Assembly (NCBI RefSeq): GCF_001715975.1
Contig: NZ_MARB01000017.1
Coordinates: 39,860-103,859, forward strand
DNA: 64,000 nucleotides
Direction of reading: 5' to 3'
DNA from: Candidatus Thiodiazotropha endolucinida
GTDB lineage: Bacteria > Pseudomonadota > Gammaproteobacteria > Chromatiales > Chromatiaceae
The position numbers and the translations under genes are program-made. Numbering within the stretch: position 1 is the stretch's first letter; every line of letters starts with the position of its first letter. Positions 1 through 8,760 of this stretch are shown here, piece by piece. The notes beneath the pieces were generated by a model. The model saw only the letters and a list, made by a program, of their open reading frames with translations, did no database searches and had not been told where the DNA came from.

Positions 1-269
1 CCTGCCGCCAGCGTGGTGCGCATGACCTCCGCCGCCCTTCGGTGAATAACCGGAGGCGGCAGCGCTATGCCGTAGAGTCGTGATGCGATATCGAGATCGC
101 GATACCAGGGTTGCAGGATGCGACCGATGCGACGACCGCTTTTATCAGCGCCGGTGGCGAAAAAGAAACTGGCGCGAATCTTATATTCATCGAATAGCCT
201 CAGCAGCGCGGGCACTCCCAACAGGGCGCCTTGCAGAGTGTTGACGCATACTCGAAGACCTACCCTCAT
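1..269 (-). CDS. ArnD-like polysaccharide deacetylase, 3' end outside window
   Basis: The first 89 residues of a minus-strand gene are visible; the rest lies beyond the window edge. The start MRVGLRV, then GVPALLRLF, then IRASFFFATGADKSGR, follows the N-terminus of ArnD-type NodB-fold deformylases, which act on aminoarabinose-phosphoundecaprenol in the cell envelope. The family normally has a D-x-D pair here (catalytic base and metal ligand, as in VGLRIDVDT of E. coli ArnD, recalled from memory). This gene reads C-V-N instead, so both acids are lost. It starts 15 bp after the trhP stop and is probably co-transcribed with it. It may be an inactive or repurposed homologue. Fold assignment is fairly safe, substrate is unknown. 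Confidence 0.6.
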   Translation of the reverse strand, partial: MRVGLRVCVNTLQGALLGVPALLRLFDEYKIRASFFFATGADKSGRRIGRILQPWYRDLDIASRLYGIALPPPVIHRRAAEVMRTTLAA

Positions 270-284
270 GAATGGGATCTGTCG

Positions 285-1589
285 CTATACAGGACCAAGA
301 TAACGACACAACAAGGCGTTCTCCACCTTATGGGTAGGCAGTGCCACACGAACCCGATAACCACCGCCAGGCGCTTCCTGCATGGCATTCCCGTTTTGAT
401 CCTCCATACGCTCTAATACAAAACTGTGGTTTCCTCCAGGCGTCATCAGTTCCAGTCTGTCCCCCACGCGGATCTTGTTCTTCACATCCAGATCGATCAG
501 GCCTGAGCCGTTGTCGACACCGGTCACCTCACCCACGAACTGCTGTCTTTCAGTCTGTGAACTGCCGTAACGGTAGTTCTGCAGCTCCTGGGATTCATGA
601 CGCTGATAGAACCCATCGGTATAACCCCGGTTGGCCAGACTCTCCAGGTCGGCCATCAGTTCGATCTGAAACGGGCGTCCCGCAACGGCATCGTCGATCG
701 CCTGCCGGTAGACCTGGGTGGTGCGGGCGGTATAGTAGTGCGATTTGGTTCGGCCCTCGATCTTCAGGCAATCCACCCCGATACCCACCAAACGCGCCAC
801 ATGCTCAACTGCGCGCAGGTCTCTGGAGTTCATGATGTAGGTGCCATGTTCATCCTCGAACATCGGCATCGGCTCACCGGGCCTGCCTCTCTCCTCGATG
901 TAGTAGACCTGGTCGGCCTCGCTGTGCCGGGCAACTCCCGCAGGGCCTGTGCCGGTAGTTGGCGGCTCCACCGCTTGTGACATCTTGTAGTCCCAGCGGC
1001 AGCTGTTGGTACAGGTACCCTGATTGGCATCCCGATGGTTGAAGTAGCCCGACAGCAGGCAACGGCCGGAGTAGGCAATACAGAGGGCGCCATGGATGAA
1101 CACCTCCAGTTCCATATCCGGGACAGCCTGCCTGATCTCCTCCACCTCTTCCAGGGAAAGTTCCCGGGAGAGGATCACACGGCTCAGGCCCTGCCGCTGC
1201 CAGAATCGCACCGCTTCCGCGTTCACCGTGTTGGCCTGCACCGAAAGATGGACCGGCATCTCCGGCCAGGCCTCCCTGACCATCAGGATCAATCCCGGAT
1301 CGGACATGATCAGGGCATCCGGTCCCATGGCTATCACCGGTTCCAGATCCTTGATGAAGGTCTTCAGCTTGGCGTTGTGGGGCATCACGTTGCAGGCCAG
1401 GTAGAAATGGCGTCCCAGGCCGTGTGCATCGGCGATGCCGATCGCCAGATTGTCCTGCAGGAAGTCATTGTTCCTGACCCGCAGACTATAACGCGGCAGG
1501 CCGGCATATACGGCATCGGCGCCATAGGCAAAGGCGTAGCGGGCGTTCTTCAGGGTGCCCGCGGGTGAAAGGAGTTCGGGTCGTTTCAT
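285..1589 (-). CDS. trhP: tRNA 5-hydroxyuridine modification protein TrhP (YegQ), U32 family
   Basis: This 434-residue protein belongs to the U32 'peptidase' family; its E. coli orthologue YegQ/TrhP takes part in prephenate-dependent hydroxylation of tRNA wobble uridine. The N-terminus MKRPELLSPAGTLKNARYAF and the block GADAVYAGLPRYSLRVR are typical. A cysteine-rich stretch (CIAYSGRCLLSGY, then CTNSCRW, about residues 170-200) matches the conserved U32 cysteines that hold an iron-sulfur cluster in characterised relatives. Length fits the family. It is followed 15 bp downstream by the ArnD-like fragment and preceded 16 bp upstream by the ChaN-like gene, so these may form one minus-strand unit. 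Confidence 0.88.
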   Translation of the reverse strand: MKRPELLSPAGTLKNARYAFAYGADAVYAGLPRYSLRVRNNDFLQDNLAIGIADAHGLGRHFYLACNVMPHNAKLKTFIKDLEPVIAMGPDALIMSDPGLILMVREAWPEMPVHLSVQANTVNAEAVRFWQRQGLSRVILSRELSLEEVEEIRQAVPDMELEVFIHGALCIAYSGRCLLSGYFNHRDANQGTCTNSCRWDYKMSQAVEPPTTGTGPAGVARHSEADQVYYIEERGRPGEPMPMFEDEHGTYIMNSRDLRAVEHVARLVGIGVDCLKIEGRTKSHYYTARTTQVYRQAIDDAVAGRPFQIELMADLESLANRGYTDGFYQRHESQELQNYRYGSSQTERQQFVGEVTGVDNGSGLIDLDVKNKIRVGDRLELMTPGGNHSFVLERMEDQNGNAMQEAPGGGYRVRVALPTHKVENALLCRYLGPV

Positions 1590-1605
1590 CTGTCAGCTAT
1601 AGAAC

Positions 1606-2721
1606 TCAACGCAGGGTAACCAGCATGGTCTCCACAATGGTGCCAAGAAGCAGCCGCTCTCTCTCCACTTCCAACTCGACCTTTTCCCCAACCTCTCTGT
1701 CCATCAGGGCGATACGGATATCGGCATAGCTCTTGATCGGCTGTCCATCGATGGATAGTAGCCGATCCAATTTCTCCACACCCGCCTCCCTGGCACCACT
1801 GCCCTCGATAAAATCCTTAATACTGGGGGGTGAACTTGTGGTATCGAGCAAAACACCGAGCTTTCCGCTAGGTGGCAAGGAGCGTTTCTCGGCCACAATC
1901 AAATAGTCCGCTAACGCCTGGTCCAGTTCCGTGGCTGTATCGACATTAAGAATGGTTGCCTGACTGGCGTCGATACGGCGCAACAGCCGCTTGGGAATAC
2001 CGTCGCCATACATCAGATGACCAACCCCCGCCAGGATGACCAGGTGGGATTCGGGATTCCGTTGCATCCACTCCGCCGCCCGCTGCGCCATTCCCTCGTC
2101 CCACAGCAGCTGAACCTCAAGGAAGTTTTCAAAACTCCTCCCCTCTTTATGGGGGTGCGCATCGAAGACCGACTGCAATCGTTTGTGGTAATCCTCGTTA
2201 TCCCTGTCTATCTCGGCGGGTAATCTCAGTTTCAATTTCTCGGGTAGACTCTCGATGCCTTCCCTTCCCACCTGCCGGGTGATCTCACTCTCCAGATTGA
2301 GGGCGATCAACGGGATGCCATGCTCCCTGGCATATTGGAAAATAGGCCGGTAGAGCCGATAATCGAAACGCCAGCGATCGAAGTACTCCGACTCCCGAAT
2401 CAGGTCGGCTTCATCGATCTCCCCGACGATATAACGGTCGAGGACATCCTGGTAGGGCTGAAAAAAGAACTCCAGTCCGATTCCCAGGTCTGAGTGCTTT
2501 GCATGCAGCCCCTTGATGATCGCCAACTGATTCAGATGGTGTTGATACTGATCATGGGACTCGCCGACAAAGACCACACGTCGGTCCGCGACCTTCTCTA
2601 TCAGGCTCGAGACATCGATCACTGCGGAGAGATCGATCACCGGGTCAGGCACGGGCTCATGAGCCTTAGCACCTGTCGTCGCGCAGGCCAAGACTAGAAA
2701 CAGAAGACGAAAATAGAGCAC
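1606..2721 (-). CDS. ChaN-family (Tiki-like) secreted protein with C-terminal PDZ domain
   Basis: The 371-residue product begins with a signal peptide (MLYFRLLFLVLACATTGAKA). Residues about 45-270 match the ChaN/DUF399 fold, which binds haem in Campylobacter and is related to the Tiki/EreA hydrolase superfamily. VVFVGESHDQYQHH and GIGLEFFFQPYQ are the hallmark blocks, and AGVGHLMYGDGIP is the conserved His-containing C-terminal block. Residues about 285-371 form a PDZ domain (LGVLLDTTSSPP, GAREAGVEKLDRLLSIDGQP). It probably acts in the periplasm; a cysteine lies near the signal region, but no clean lipobox is seen. It is divergent from the M1 peptidase gene, sharing a 26-bp gap. Haem binding is family knowledge only. 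Confidence 0.8.
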   Translation of the reverse strand: MLYFRLLFLVLACATTGAKAHEPVPDPVIDLSAVIDVSSLIEKVADRRVVFVGESHDQYQHHLNQLAIIKGLHAKHSDLGIGLEFFFQPYQDVLDRYIVGEIDEADLIRESEYFDRWRFDYRLYRPIFQYAREHGIPLIALNLESEITRQVGREGIESLPEKLKLRLPAEIDRDNEDYHKRLQSVFDAHPHKEGRSFENFLEVQLLWDEGMAQRAAEWMQRNPESHLVILAGVGHLMYGDGIPKRLLRRIDASQATILNVDTATELDQALADYLIVAEKRSLPPSGKLGVLLDTTSSPPSIKDFIEGSGAREAGVEKLDRLLSIDGQPIKSYADIRIALMDREVGEKVELEVERERLLLGTIVETMLVTLR

Positions 2722-2747
2722 TACATTCTCCCATTAAGATTGACTCA

Positions 2748-4931
2748 ATGCGCCTTATGACAAACAAAACCACGATCTGTTACATCCTGCTGTGGCTGAC
2801 GCTATTTTGCAAACCGATTATTGCCGCATCAACGGTTCACCATGAACTGCAGGTCTCCCTCGACCCGAACAGCCAGCAGCTGCAGGTGACAGATCGAATC
2901 TCTCTCGCCTCCCCGCAGGATGGTGGCGCTACGCAGCCTACCCTAGCCCATCAGGGCCGGTTGCGATTCCTGCTTCATCGCGGTCTCAGCCCACGCAGCA
3001 TGACGGCGGAAGTGGCCCTGAAAGAGATCGGACCGATCTCTGATAGCGCTCCTTTGATCGCATACCAGCTCAGCATGCCTGAAGATCAACGTCATTTCAC
3101 CCTGAAGTATGGCGGGAAGATCGCACACCGGCTGACCACACTGAGGGAGAGCCCGGGACGGGCCAGCGAACGCCTGCGCGGCACCATATCGGAACAGGGT
3201 GTCTATCTGGATGCCGCTACCGGCTGGTACCCCTACTTTGCCGATACACTCCATACCTTCGAACTGCAGGTGGAACTCCCTTCATCCTGGCTTGCGGTAA
3301 GCCAGGGCAAGGGACCCGAGATAGGCGGAGAGGGTCAGAGACGCTTGATCCGCTGGCATGAAAACTCTCCCCAGGATGATATCTATCTGGTCGCCGCACC
3401 CTACCGGCTCTATCGCAAAACCACGGAGGGCATCGAGGCACAGGTTTTTCTGCGCCAGCCGGATGCCGAAATCGCAGAGCGCTATATAGAGGCCACCGCG
3501 GATTATTTGCGACTCTATCAATCCCTGATCGGTCCCTATCCCTACGCCAAGTTCGCGTTGGTGGAAAACTTCTGGGAGAGTGGATACGGGATGCCCTCCT
3601 TCACTCTGTTGGGACCGCGGGTACTGCGCCTCCCCTTTATCCTGCACACCTCCTATCCCCATGAGATCCTTCACAACTGGTGGGGAAACAGCGTCTACAT
3701 AGACTATCAAAGCGGCAACTGGGCGGAGGGATTGACCAGTTATCTGGCCGACCATCTGCTGGCCGAACAGCGGGGCCGGGGCGCCAACCATCGGCGCACG
3801 GCACTGAAACGCTATGGCGATTTCGTGCGTAACGAGAATGACTTTCCGCTGGCGGCGTTCAGGGCCCGCCATACAACCGCCAGCCAGGCGGTAGGCTATG
3901 ACAAGAGCCTGATGTTTTTCCATATGCTGCGGCGCCGCCTCGGCGATCACAACTTCATTAAGGGCCTGCAGATCTTCTTTCGGGACAACCGTTTCAAGAC
4001 AGCCGGGTATGCAGATCTGAAGTTGGCTTTTGAGAAAGCCGCAGGCGTGTCAATCGATACCTTTTTCCAACACTGGACCGAACGCAACGGCGCCCCGCGC
4101 CTGGCCGTCAGTAACCTCACTGTGAAACAGCTTGGGGACGGTTTTCAGATCAGCGGCACCCTGCAGCAAAGCCAGAGTAGCGCCCCCTTTCCCCTGAAGG
4201 TCCCCATGCTTACACGCATGAAAGATGGAAGCGTATCGCAGACCACTCTCTCCTCCCAGGCACGAGAGACTCCCTTTACGATTAAGGTGGAACAAGAACC
4301 GCAACAACTGCAGATAGACCCCTGGTTCGACCTTTTCAGACAACTCGATCCCGCGGAAACCCCGGCGACCCTGAGTCGTCTGTTTGGCAGTGAAAGGATA
4401 TTGATCGTACTACCGTCGAATGCGAACAAGCGGATGCTGCAGGCCTATAGAGGGTTGGCTCAACAGTGGAGCGACGGCTATGACGAGGCGGATATACGCC
4501 TCGACAGTGAACTGAACAGTCTGCCGCAGGATCGCCCCATTTGGCTGCTCGGCAGGGAAAACCTGTTCCACCATGAGTTTGTAAAACAGCTCTCCGGCCT
4601 GCCTTTTTCCCTGGGACATGAATATATCAAGCTAACCGACACCGATTACTCCACCGGGGAGCACAGTTTTGTACTGAGTGAGCGTAATCTGAACAATGGC
4701 CAGACCATAGCATGGGTTGCCGGCAACTCGGATGCGGCGATCGCGCGACTGATGAGAAAACTGCCCCACTATGGCAAATACAGTTATCTGGTATTCAAGG
4801 GAGATCAGGCACAGATAGCGTTCAAGGGGGAGTGGCCGATCACCCAATCACCGCTGCACTTCAACTTTGCCGAGGATGGGAGGGTAGTCGAAATGGATGA
4901 ACCCGGACCGCTTATTATGATGCCTGAATGA
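2748..4931 (+). CDS. M1-family (gluzincin) metallopeptidase, exported
   Basis: The protein is 727 residues with an N-terminal hydrophobic export signal (TICYILLWLTLFCKPIIAAS). The zinc site HEILHNWWGN lies at residues 305-314, and the third ligand glutamate is in NWAEGLTSYL (E327). Spacing from the second His to this Glu is 17 residues, one shorter than the usual 18 of M1 enzymes. The exopeptidase GxMEN motif is replaced by GYGMPSF, so classical aminopeptidase activity is doubtful. The C-terminal 250 residues carry a beta-sandwich-like region of unknown role. Two possible ATG starts lie at 2748 and 2757. The stop overlaps a tiny ORF by ATGA. The substrate is not predictable. Confidence 0.85.
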   Translation: MRLMTNKTTICYILLWLTLFCKPIIAASTVHHELQVSLDPNSQQLQVTDRISLASPQDGGATQPTLAHQGRLRFLLHRGLSPRSMTAEVALKEIGPISDSAPLIAYQLSMPEDQRHFTLKYGGKIAHRLTTLRESPGRASERLRGTISEQGVYLDAATGWYPYFADTLHTFELQVELPSSWLAVSQGKGPEIGGEGQRRLIRWHENSPQDDIYLVAAPYRLYRKTTEGIEAQVFLRQPDAEIAERYIEATADYLRLYQSLIGPYPYAKFALVENFWESGYGMPSFTLLGPRVLRLPFILHTSYPHEILHNWWGNSVYIDYQSGNWAEGLTSYLADHLLAEQRGRGANHRRTALKRYGDFVRNENDFPLAAFRARHTTASQAVGYDKSLMFFHMLRRRLGDHNFIKGLQIFFRDNRFKTAGYADLKLAFEKAAGVSIDTFFQHWTERNGAPRLAVSNLTVKQLGDGFQISGTLQQSQSSAPFPLKVPMLTRMKDGSVSQTTLSSQARETPFTIKVEQEPQQLQIDPWFDLFRQLDPAETPATLSRLFGSERILIVLPSNANKRMLQAYRGLAQQWSDGYDEADIRLDSELNSLPQDRPIWLLGRENLFHHEFVKQLSGLPFSLGHEYIKLTDTDYSTGEHSFVLSERNLNNGQTIAWVAGNSDAAIARLMRKLPHYGKYSYLVFKGDQAQIAFKGEWPITQSPLHFNFAEDGRVVEMDEPGPLIMMPE

Positions 4932-5050
4932 ATATAATGCGTTGCAGCAGAGTCAATATCCGCCGTCGAGTTCACCTTTGTCTCTCGTCACTGCTCCTGA
5001 ATCTGCTATTGTCCTCAACTCTTATTGCGGGTGAAACGCTAACCCCTTAA
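4928..5050 (+). CDS. Tiny secreted-type ORF, possibly a truncated gene
   Basis: A 40-codon ORF overlaps the stop of the M1 peptidase gene as ATGA, the usual sign of translational coupling. It encodes a basic N-terminus, then a strong hydrophobic stretch LCLSSLLLNLLLSSTLIAGE, and stops six residues after a plausible signal-peptidase site. It therefore looks like a signal peptide without a mature protein. It could be the surviving 5' end of a secreted-protein gene cut by deletion, or a real micro-peptide. The adjacent minus-strand HigB-like debris supports the deletion idea. Confidence 0.35.
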   Translation: MNIMRCSRVNIRRRVHLCLSSLLLNLLLSSTLIAGETLTP

Positions 5051-5056
5051 TCTGAA

Positions 5057-5164
5057 TCAAACGATCATATCGGAGTCGATAGGCTCAAGTTTGTTGACAT
5101 CGACCGACTGGTCCATATCATCAACGGCTGAGGCCGCATGTAAGCGTGCCAGGCGGTCGCTAAT
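5057..5164 (-). pseudogene. HigB/RelE-like toxin fragment
   Basis: In the minus strand, one frame downstream of the glycosyltransferase reads ISDRLARLHAASAVDDMD and continues to a stop at 5057-5059. The RLARLHAA...DDMD block resembles the middle of HigB-type 'killer' toxins, where it precedes a PGxRLHPLKG motif. Here that motif is absent and the reading frame has no start codon or SD of its own. I read it as the remnant of a toxin gene, overlapped by the 3' end of the glycosyltransferase. The match is short and made by eye, so chance resemblance is possible. Confidence 0.3.
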
Positions 5165-6098
5165 CTTCGTAGCAAAGTCCGCCGCCCAATAAGCCTACAC
5201 CCATCCCTTTCGTCGCAGCCCAAAGCTTGCTCATCTTAAATTCCTCGAACATCAGGATACGAAACAGGTCATGCAGACTGGCGAGAAAATCGTAGAAGAC
5301 AAAGCCGGGAAAGGTGAACAGGTTTTCGCGCCAGATGCGGGTGCGGTTGCGATAGATGGTGTAGCGACGTTTGGGTGAGTGATTCCACGCCAGGAAGCGC
5401 CGGCCCAGGAACCGGTGTTCCGACTGTGCCCCCAATTGATGGTAGAGCACCGCATCGGCCACCGCTACGATCCGGTAACCACCGCGCAGGGCACGCAGAC
5501 AAAAATCCACATCAAGGTAATCGATACTGAATGATTCACGGATAAGGCCTATCTCACGAAACAGCGAAGCCCGGATAAGACTACCGGAACTGATTGCGAT
5601 ATACAGATGTGGGAGTATCGATCTATTCGAGAAATCCTGAATGGTAAAGCGGGGACCGCCGTAGGCGCCCCGTGGCGCGGTGACATAGCGCGCTTCCCTG
5701 GGGACCCCCTGCTCTTCATATCGCGGCGCCAGAATTGCGACTTCCGGCGCTTGTCGCTGTGCAGTCTGCAATAAGGTCGATACCATGTCGGGTGCGGCAC
5801 GGCTGTCGTCGTCCATCATCAGCAACCAGGTCGCACCCGCATCCAGGGCAGTACGGATTCCGATATTCTGTGCCATGCCGAGCCCAAGGTTTTGACCGTT
5901 TTGTATCAGTGTCACCCGATCGCCTGCCGACCTGACTATGGCTTCCAACAATTCCCTGGCGTCTACATCGCTGCTGTTATCGACAATAATGACCTGCGAT
6001 ACCTGATCCAGATAGCTCCGCAGGGCGTTTTCAAATTTGCCGCCGACATTGTAGGTGACGGTGACGGCAACAACATTATCGATAGGAGTTAAAGACAT
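5160..6098 (-). CDS. Family 2 glycosyltransferase (rhamnosyltransferase-like)
   Basis: The product (312 residues from MSLTPIDN; an upstream ATG at 6134 would add 12) has a GT-A nucleotide-sugar fold. VVAVTVTYNVGG opens the first beta strand, IIVDNSS follows, and LMMDDDSRAAPDMV carries the DxD-type metal/nucleotide site (about residues 95-100). A later FSIDYLDVDFCLRALRGGY block is typical of RfbF/WbbL-like rhamnosyltransferases. The C-terminus has hydrophobic patches (FTFPGFVFYDFLASLHDLF) suggesting membrane association. It stands alone, with no O-antigen or capsule genes nearby. The final codons overlap a HigB-like fragment, so the C-terminus may have been remodelled. Confidence 0.78.
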   Translation of the reverse strand: MSLTPIDNVVAVTVTYNVGGKFENALRSYLDQVSQVIIVDNSSDVDARELLEAIVRSAGDRVTLIQNGQNLGLGMAQNIGIRTALDAGATWLLMMDDDSRAAPDMVSTLLQTAQRQAPEVAILAPRYEEQGVPREARYVTAPRGAYGGPRFTIQDFSNRSILPHLYIAISSGSLIRASLFREIGLIRESFSIDYLDVDFCLRALRGGYRIVAVADAVLYHQLGAQSEHRFLGRRFLAWNHSPKRRYTIYRNRTRIWRENLFTFPGFVFYDFLASLHDLFRILMFEEFKMSKLWAATKGMGVGLLGGGLCYED

Positions 6099-6134
6099 GA
6101 GTCCATTCTCGCCGATCCGACCCCCACTCGTCAC

Positions 6135-6328
6135 ATATCATTTCATACTGTCTCAATCAATCGCCTCATCCTGCGGATCCGGTTATTGAAACACCCGTCA
6201 TCGCGGTGACGACAACTGGCTTACGCCTAAGGCTGGAGCATCAATGGATTTCACTTTATAATGCAACGATGCTGCACTGAACAAACACTATAACTAGTTG
6301 TAATTAATAGTTTTTATGGGAATTTATC
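6135..6328 (+). promoter_or_regulatory. Divergent intergenic region between glycosyltransferase and FNR-like reductase
   Basis: This 194-bp AT-rich gap must hold promoters for both flanking genes. Near 6200-6216 there is an imperfect dyad, CGTCATCGCGGTGACG. The stretch close to the reductase start is very AT-rich (TTGTAATTAATAGTTTTTAT). The likely SD is GGGAA just before the ATG at 6329. No recognisable regulator site could be named. Confidence 0.3.
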
Positions 6329-7195
6329 ATGTCTGATAGCGCTGACGAGATCCACCTTGAGAGCAGTTGTGTTGCCACGCTCAAATCAACCACACGCATT
6401 ACTCCCGAAACGACGGATGAGGTTCGCCAACTCGTTCTGAAGATCGATGAACCGTCATTCCGTTATACGGCCGGTCAGTCGATTGGCGTTTTGGTGCCTG
6501 GTCCGCACCAGTTCGGCAACGAGTTTCACCATCGCCGTTACTCGATAGCCAATCCGGTGGAGAGCGACAATAGCCAGAGTATTGAACTGGAGCTGCTGGT
6601 CAGACGCTGTTTCTATCTGGATGAGATCTCCGGAGAGCAGTACCCGGGGATTGCCTCAAACTACCTCTGTAACGCCAAGGTCGGCGATAAGATCAAGATC
6701 ACAGGTCCTTATCGCAGCCCATTCAAGATACCCGCCGATACCTCGAGCAATCTGTTGATGATCGGAACCGGCACCGGTGTCGCCCCGTTTCGTGCCTTCG
6801 TGCGTCAGATCTACGCTCAGCATGGGAGCTGGCAAGGCGATGTCAGGCTCTTCTACGGTGATCGCGGGGGCATGAATCTACTCTACATGAATGACCAGCA
6901 GAAAGACCTGACTCAGTTTTATGATGAACAGAGCTTCAAGGCATTCAGCGTTTTGACAGACCGTCCGCTCTCCGGCGCGGAAGAGGGTCTTCAGGACAGC
7001 CTTAAGAACAACGTCGAGGAGTGTGTTCGCTTACTCCGTGAACCCAACACCTATCTCTATCTTGCCGGGCAGGAGAAGGCTGCCCAGGTATTCGACAAAG
7101 TCATGGTGGACGCATTCGGTTCGGAAGAGGCCTGGAACAAAGAGAAATCCACTCTGGTCGAGCAGGAGCGCTGGGCGGAGTTGCTCTATCACTGA
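6329..7195 (+). CDS. Ferredoxin-NADP(+) reductase-like flavoprotein
   Basis: This 288-residue soluble protein has the two-domain FNR architecture. The FAD-binding barrel carries HHRRYSIANP (about residues 68-77), the RxYS flavin motif. The NAD(P) domain carries MIGTGTGVAPFRAFVRQIY (about residues 147-165) and RLFYGDRGGMNLLY. The C-terminal block TYLYLAGQEKAAQVFDKVM and final WAELLYH are like plant-type and BoxA-like reductases, which pass electrons between NADPH and ferredoxin or an oxygenase partner. It is monocistronic, convergent with the queC side. The electron partner cannot be told from this window. Confidence 0.8.
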   Translation: MSDSADEIHLESSCVATLKSTTRITPETTDEVRQLVLKIDEPSFRYTAGQSIGVLVPGPHQFGNEFHHRRYSIANPVESDNSQSIELELLVRRCFYLDEISGEQYPGIASNYLCNAKVGDKIKITGPYRSPFKIPADTSSNLLMIGTGTGVAPFRAFVRQIYAQHGSWQGDVRLFYGDRGGMNLLYMNDQQKDLTQFYDEQSFKAFSVLTDRPLSGAEEGLQDSLKNNVEECVRLLREPNTYLYLAGQEKAAQVFDKVMVDAFGSEEAWNKEKSTLVEQERWAELLYH

Positions 7196-7392
7196 TAATA
7201 GGGTTGTATAAATCGGATCGATCTACAAAGGTTCACCGCGCCAAATAGCGTATCCGCGCTCAGTTCAACAATAACGTTGTTGGCCGAGTTGTGGATCCCC
7301 TTAAGATGATCCGCTTTAAATCGCTCAAGTTGCCGCTTATCCAGTTGATCCAGAAGTGATTTGAAGCCCGCGCTGTCAGGGCCTGTTGACAT
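7189..7392 (-). CDS. Possible small protein downstream of queC
   Basis: A 67-codon frame starts one base after the queC stop (TGA-A-ATG) and runs into the 3' end of the convergent reductase gene, overlapping it by 7 bp. The sequence (FKSLLDQLDKRQLERF, then NNVIVELSADTLFGAVNLC) is protein-like, amphipathic and hydrophilic, with no known motif. Its first codons coincide with a copy of the GGCCTGTT repeat found after several stop codons here. It could be a queC-coupled small gene or chance reading through non-coding DNA. Confidence 0.3.
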   Translation of the reverse strand: MSTGPDSAGFKSLLDQLDKRQLERFKADHLKGIHNSANNVIVELSADTLFGAVNLCRSIRFIQPYYQ

Positions 7393-7393
7393 T

Positions 7394-8089
7394 TCAGCGC
7401 TGTCGCTTTGCATTGACGTAGACGGTGGGATCGTCGATATCGGCATCCACAAAACCCTTTGCGCGCAACCGGCAGGAGTCGCATACCCCACAGGCCATAC
7501 CGGCCTTGGTCGCCTGATAACAGGATATCGTCAGGCTGTAATCGACACCCAGATCCACACCCAGACGGATGATTTCCGCCTTGGAAAGATCGATCAACGG
7601 TGTGTGTATACGATAGCTGGCACCCTCAACAGCCGCCTTGGTGGCCAGATTGGCGAGCCTTTGGAAGGCCTCGATGAATTGCGGTCGGCAATCCGGATAA
7701 CCGGAATAGTCAACTGCATTGACACCGATAAAGATATCCTGGGCCTCCAGCACCTCCGCCCACCCCAGGGCGAGGGAAAGAAACACGGTATTTCTCGCCG
7801 GCACGTAGGTGACCGGAATACCGCTACCCATCTCCTCCGGCACCTGTATGGATTGGTCGGTCAGGGCGGAACCGCCGATGTCATCAAGACCGATATGCAC
7901 GACTTTGTGATCTTCCGCTTCGAGAGACGCGGCAACCCTTGACGCGGCCGCCAACTCTGCGGCATGGCGCTGACCATAAGCCATGCTGAGTGCATGGCAG
8001 GCATACCCCCGGCTACGGGCAATCGCCAGTACGGTTGCCGAGTCCAGTCCTCCGGAAAGCAGTACCACTGCGCGTCTACTCATGGTCAT
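7394..8089 (-). CDS. queC: 7-cyano-7-deazaguanine synthase QueC
   Basis: QueC converts 7-carboxy-7-deazaguanine plus ammonia and ATP to preQ0, in the queuosine tRNA-modification pathway. The N-terminal PP-loop [16 protein letters not shown] is intact. The C-terminal zinc site shows four cysteines in [18 protein letters not shown]. Start is taken at the ATG that overlaps the queE stop as ATGA (8089); a further ATG lies at 8083. The open frame extends to 8110, but that start would lie inside queE. Gene order queE-queC directly after the Tol-Pal genes is a conserved gammaproteobacterial arrangement. Confidence 0.95.
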   Translation of the reverse strand: MTMSRRAVVLLSGGLDSATVLAIARSRGYACHALSMAYGQRHAAELAAASRVAASLEAEDHKVVHIGLDDIGGSALTDQSIQVPEEMGSGIPVTYVPARNTVFLSLALGWAEVLEAQDIFIGVNAVDYSGYPDCRPQFIEAFQRLANLATKAAVEGASYRIHTPLIDLSKAEIIRLGVDLGVDYSLTISCYQATKAGMACGVCDSCRLRAKGFVDADIDDPTVYVNAKRQR

Positions 8090-8727
8090 CTTCCAGGCAG
8101 GTCGCCCCACAACAGTTTATGCAACTGCAGCTGCAGTCGAGCCTGTACCCGATCTTCAATCATCCAATCGGCCAGCTGCGTGGGATTCATCCGGTCCTGG
8201 GCGGGAGAGAAGAGCACTTCGCACCTGTCCGTAATACGGAACCGCTTCAGCTGTTCGCAACTCCACTCGTAGTCGGCCCTGTCGGTGATCACAAACTTGA
8301 CCTGGTCATCCGCCCGCAAAAAGTCGATATTGGACATCCTGTTTCGCTGCATCTCCCCCGAGCCCGGCGTCTTGAGATCCATCACCCTGGCGACCCGCTC
8401 ATCCACACTACCGATATCGAGTGCGCCACTGGTCTCGAGGGAGACCCGAAAACCGGCATCGCAAAGGGCCCTGAGGAGAGAGTGGCACTCCGGTTGTACC
8501 AGCGGTTCCCCACCGGTCACGCAGACATGCTCCACATCATAGCCGGCAACCTGCTGCAGGATCTCTTCGAGGGTGTACTTCTCACCACCGCTGAAGGCAT
8601 AGGGAGTATCACAGTAGTGACAACGCAACGGACAGCCGGTCAAACGTACGAAAACGGTGGGATAACCTGCACACCTCCCCTCCCCCTGCAGGGAGAGGAA
8701 GATTTCGGTAATACGGAGTTGAGACAT
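8086..8727 (-). CDS. queE: 7-carboxy-7-deazaguanine synthase QueE
   Basis: This 213-residue radical-SAM enzyme makes 7-carboxy-7-deazaguanine from 6-carboxytetrahydropterin. It opens with [20 protein letters not shown], typical of QueE. The cluster motif is CPLRCHYC (Cx3Cx2C), followed by [12 protein letters not shown], the SAM-binding GGE block. It overlaps queC by 4 bp, consistent with coupled translation. Start at 8727 leaves 33 bp after the cpoB stop. Confidence 0.94.
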   Translation of the reverse strand: MSQLRITEIFLSLQGEGRCAGYPTVFVRLTGCPLRCHYCDTPYAFSGGEKYTLEEILQQVAGYDVEHVCVTGGEPLVQPECHSLLRALCDAGFRVSLETSGALDIGSVDERVARVMDLKTPGSGEMQRNRMSNIDFLRADDQVKFVITDRADYEWSCEQLKRFRITDRCEVLFSPAQDRMNPTQLADWMIEDRVQARLQLQLHKLLWGDLPGR

Positions 8728-8760
8728 ACTCTCAGGTATAGGGAAGGTCGAAATCCCCCC

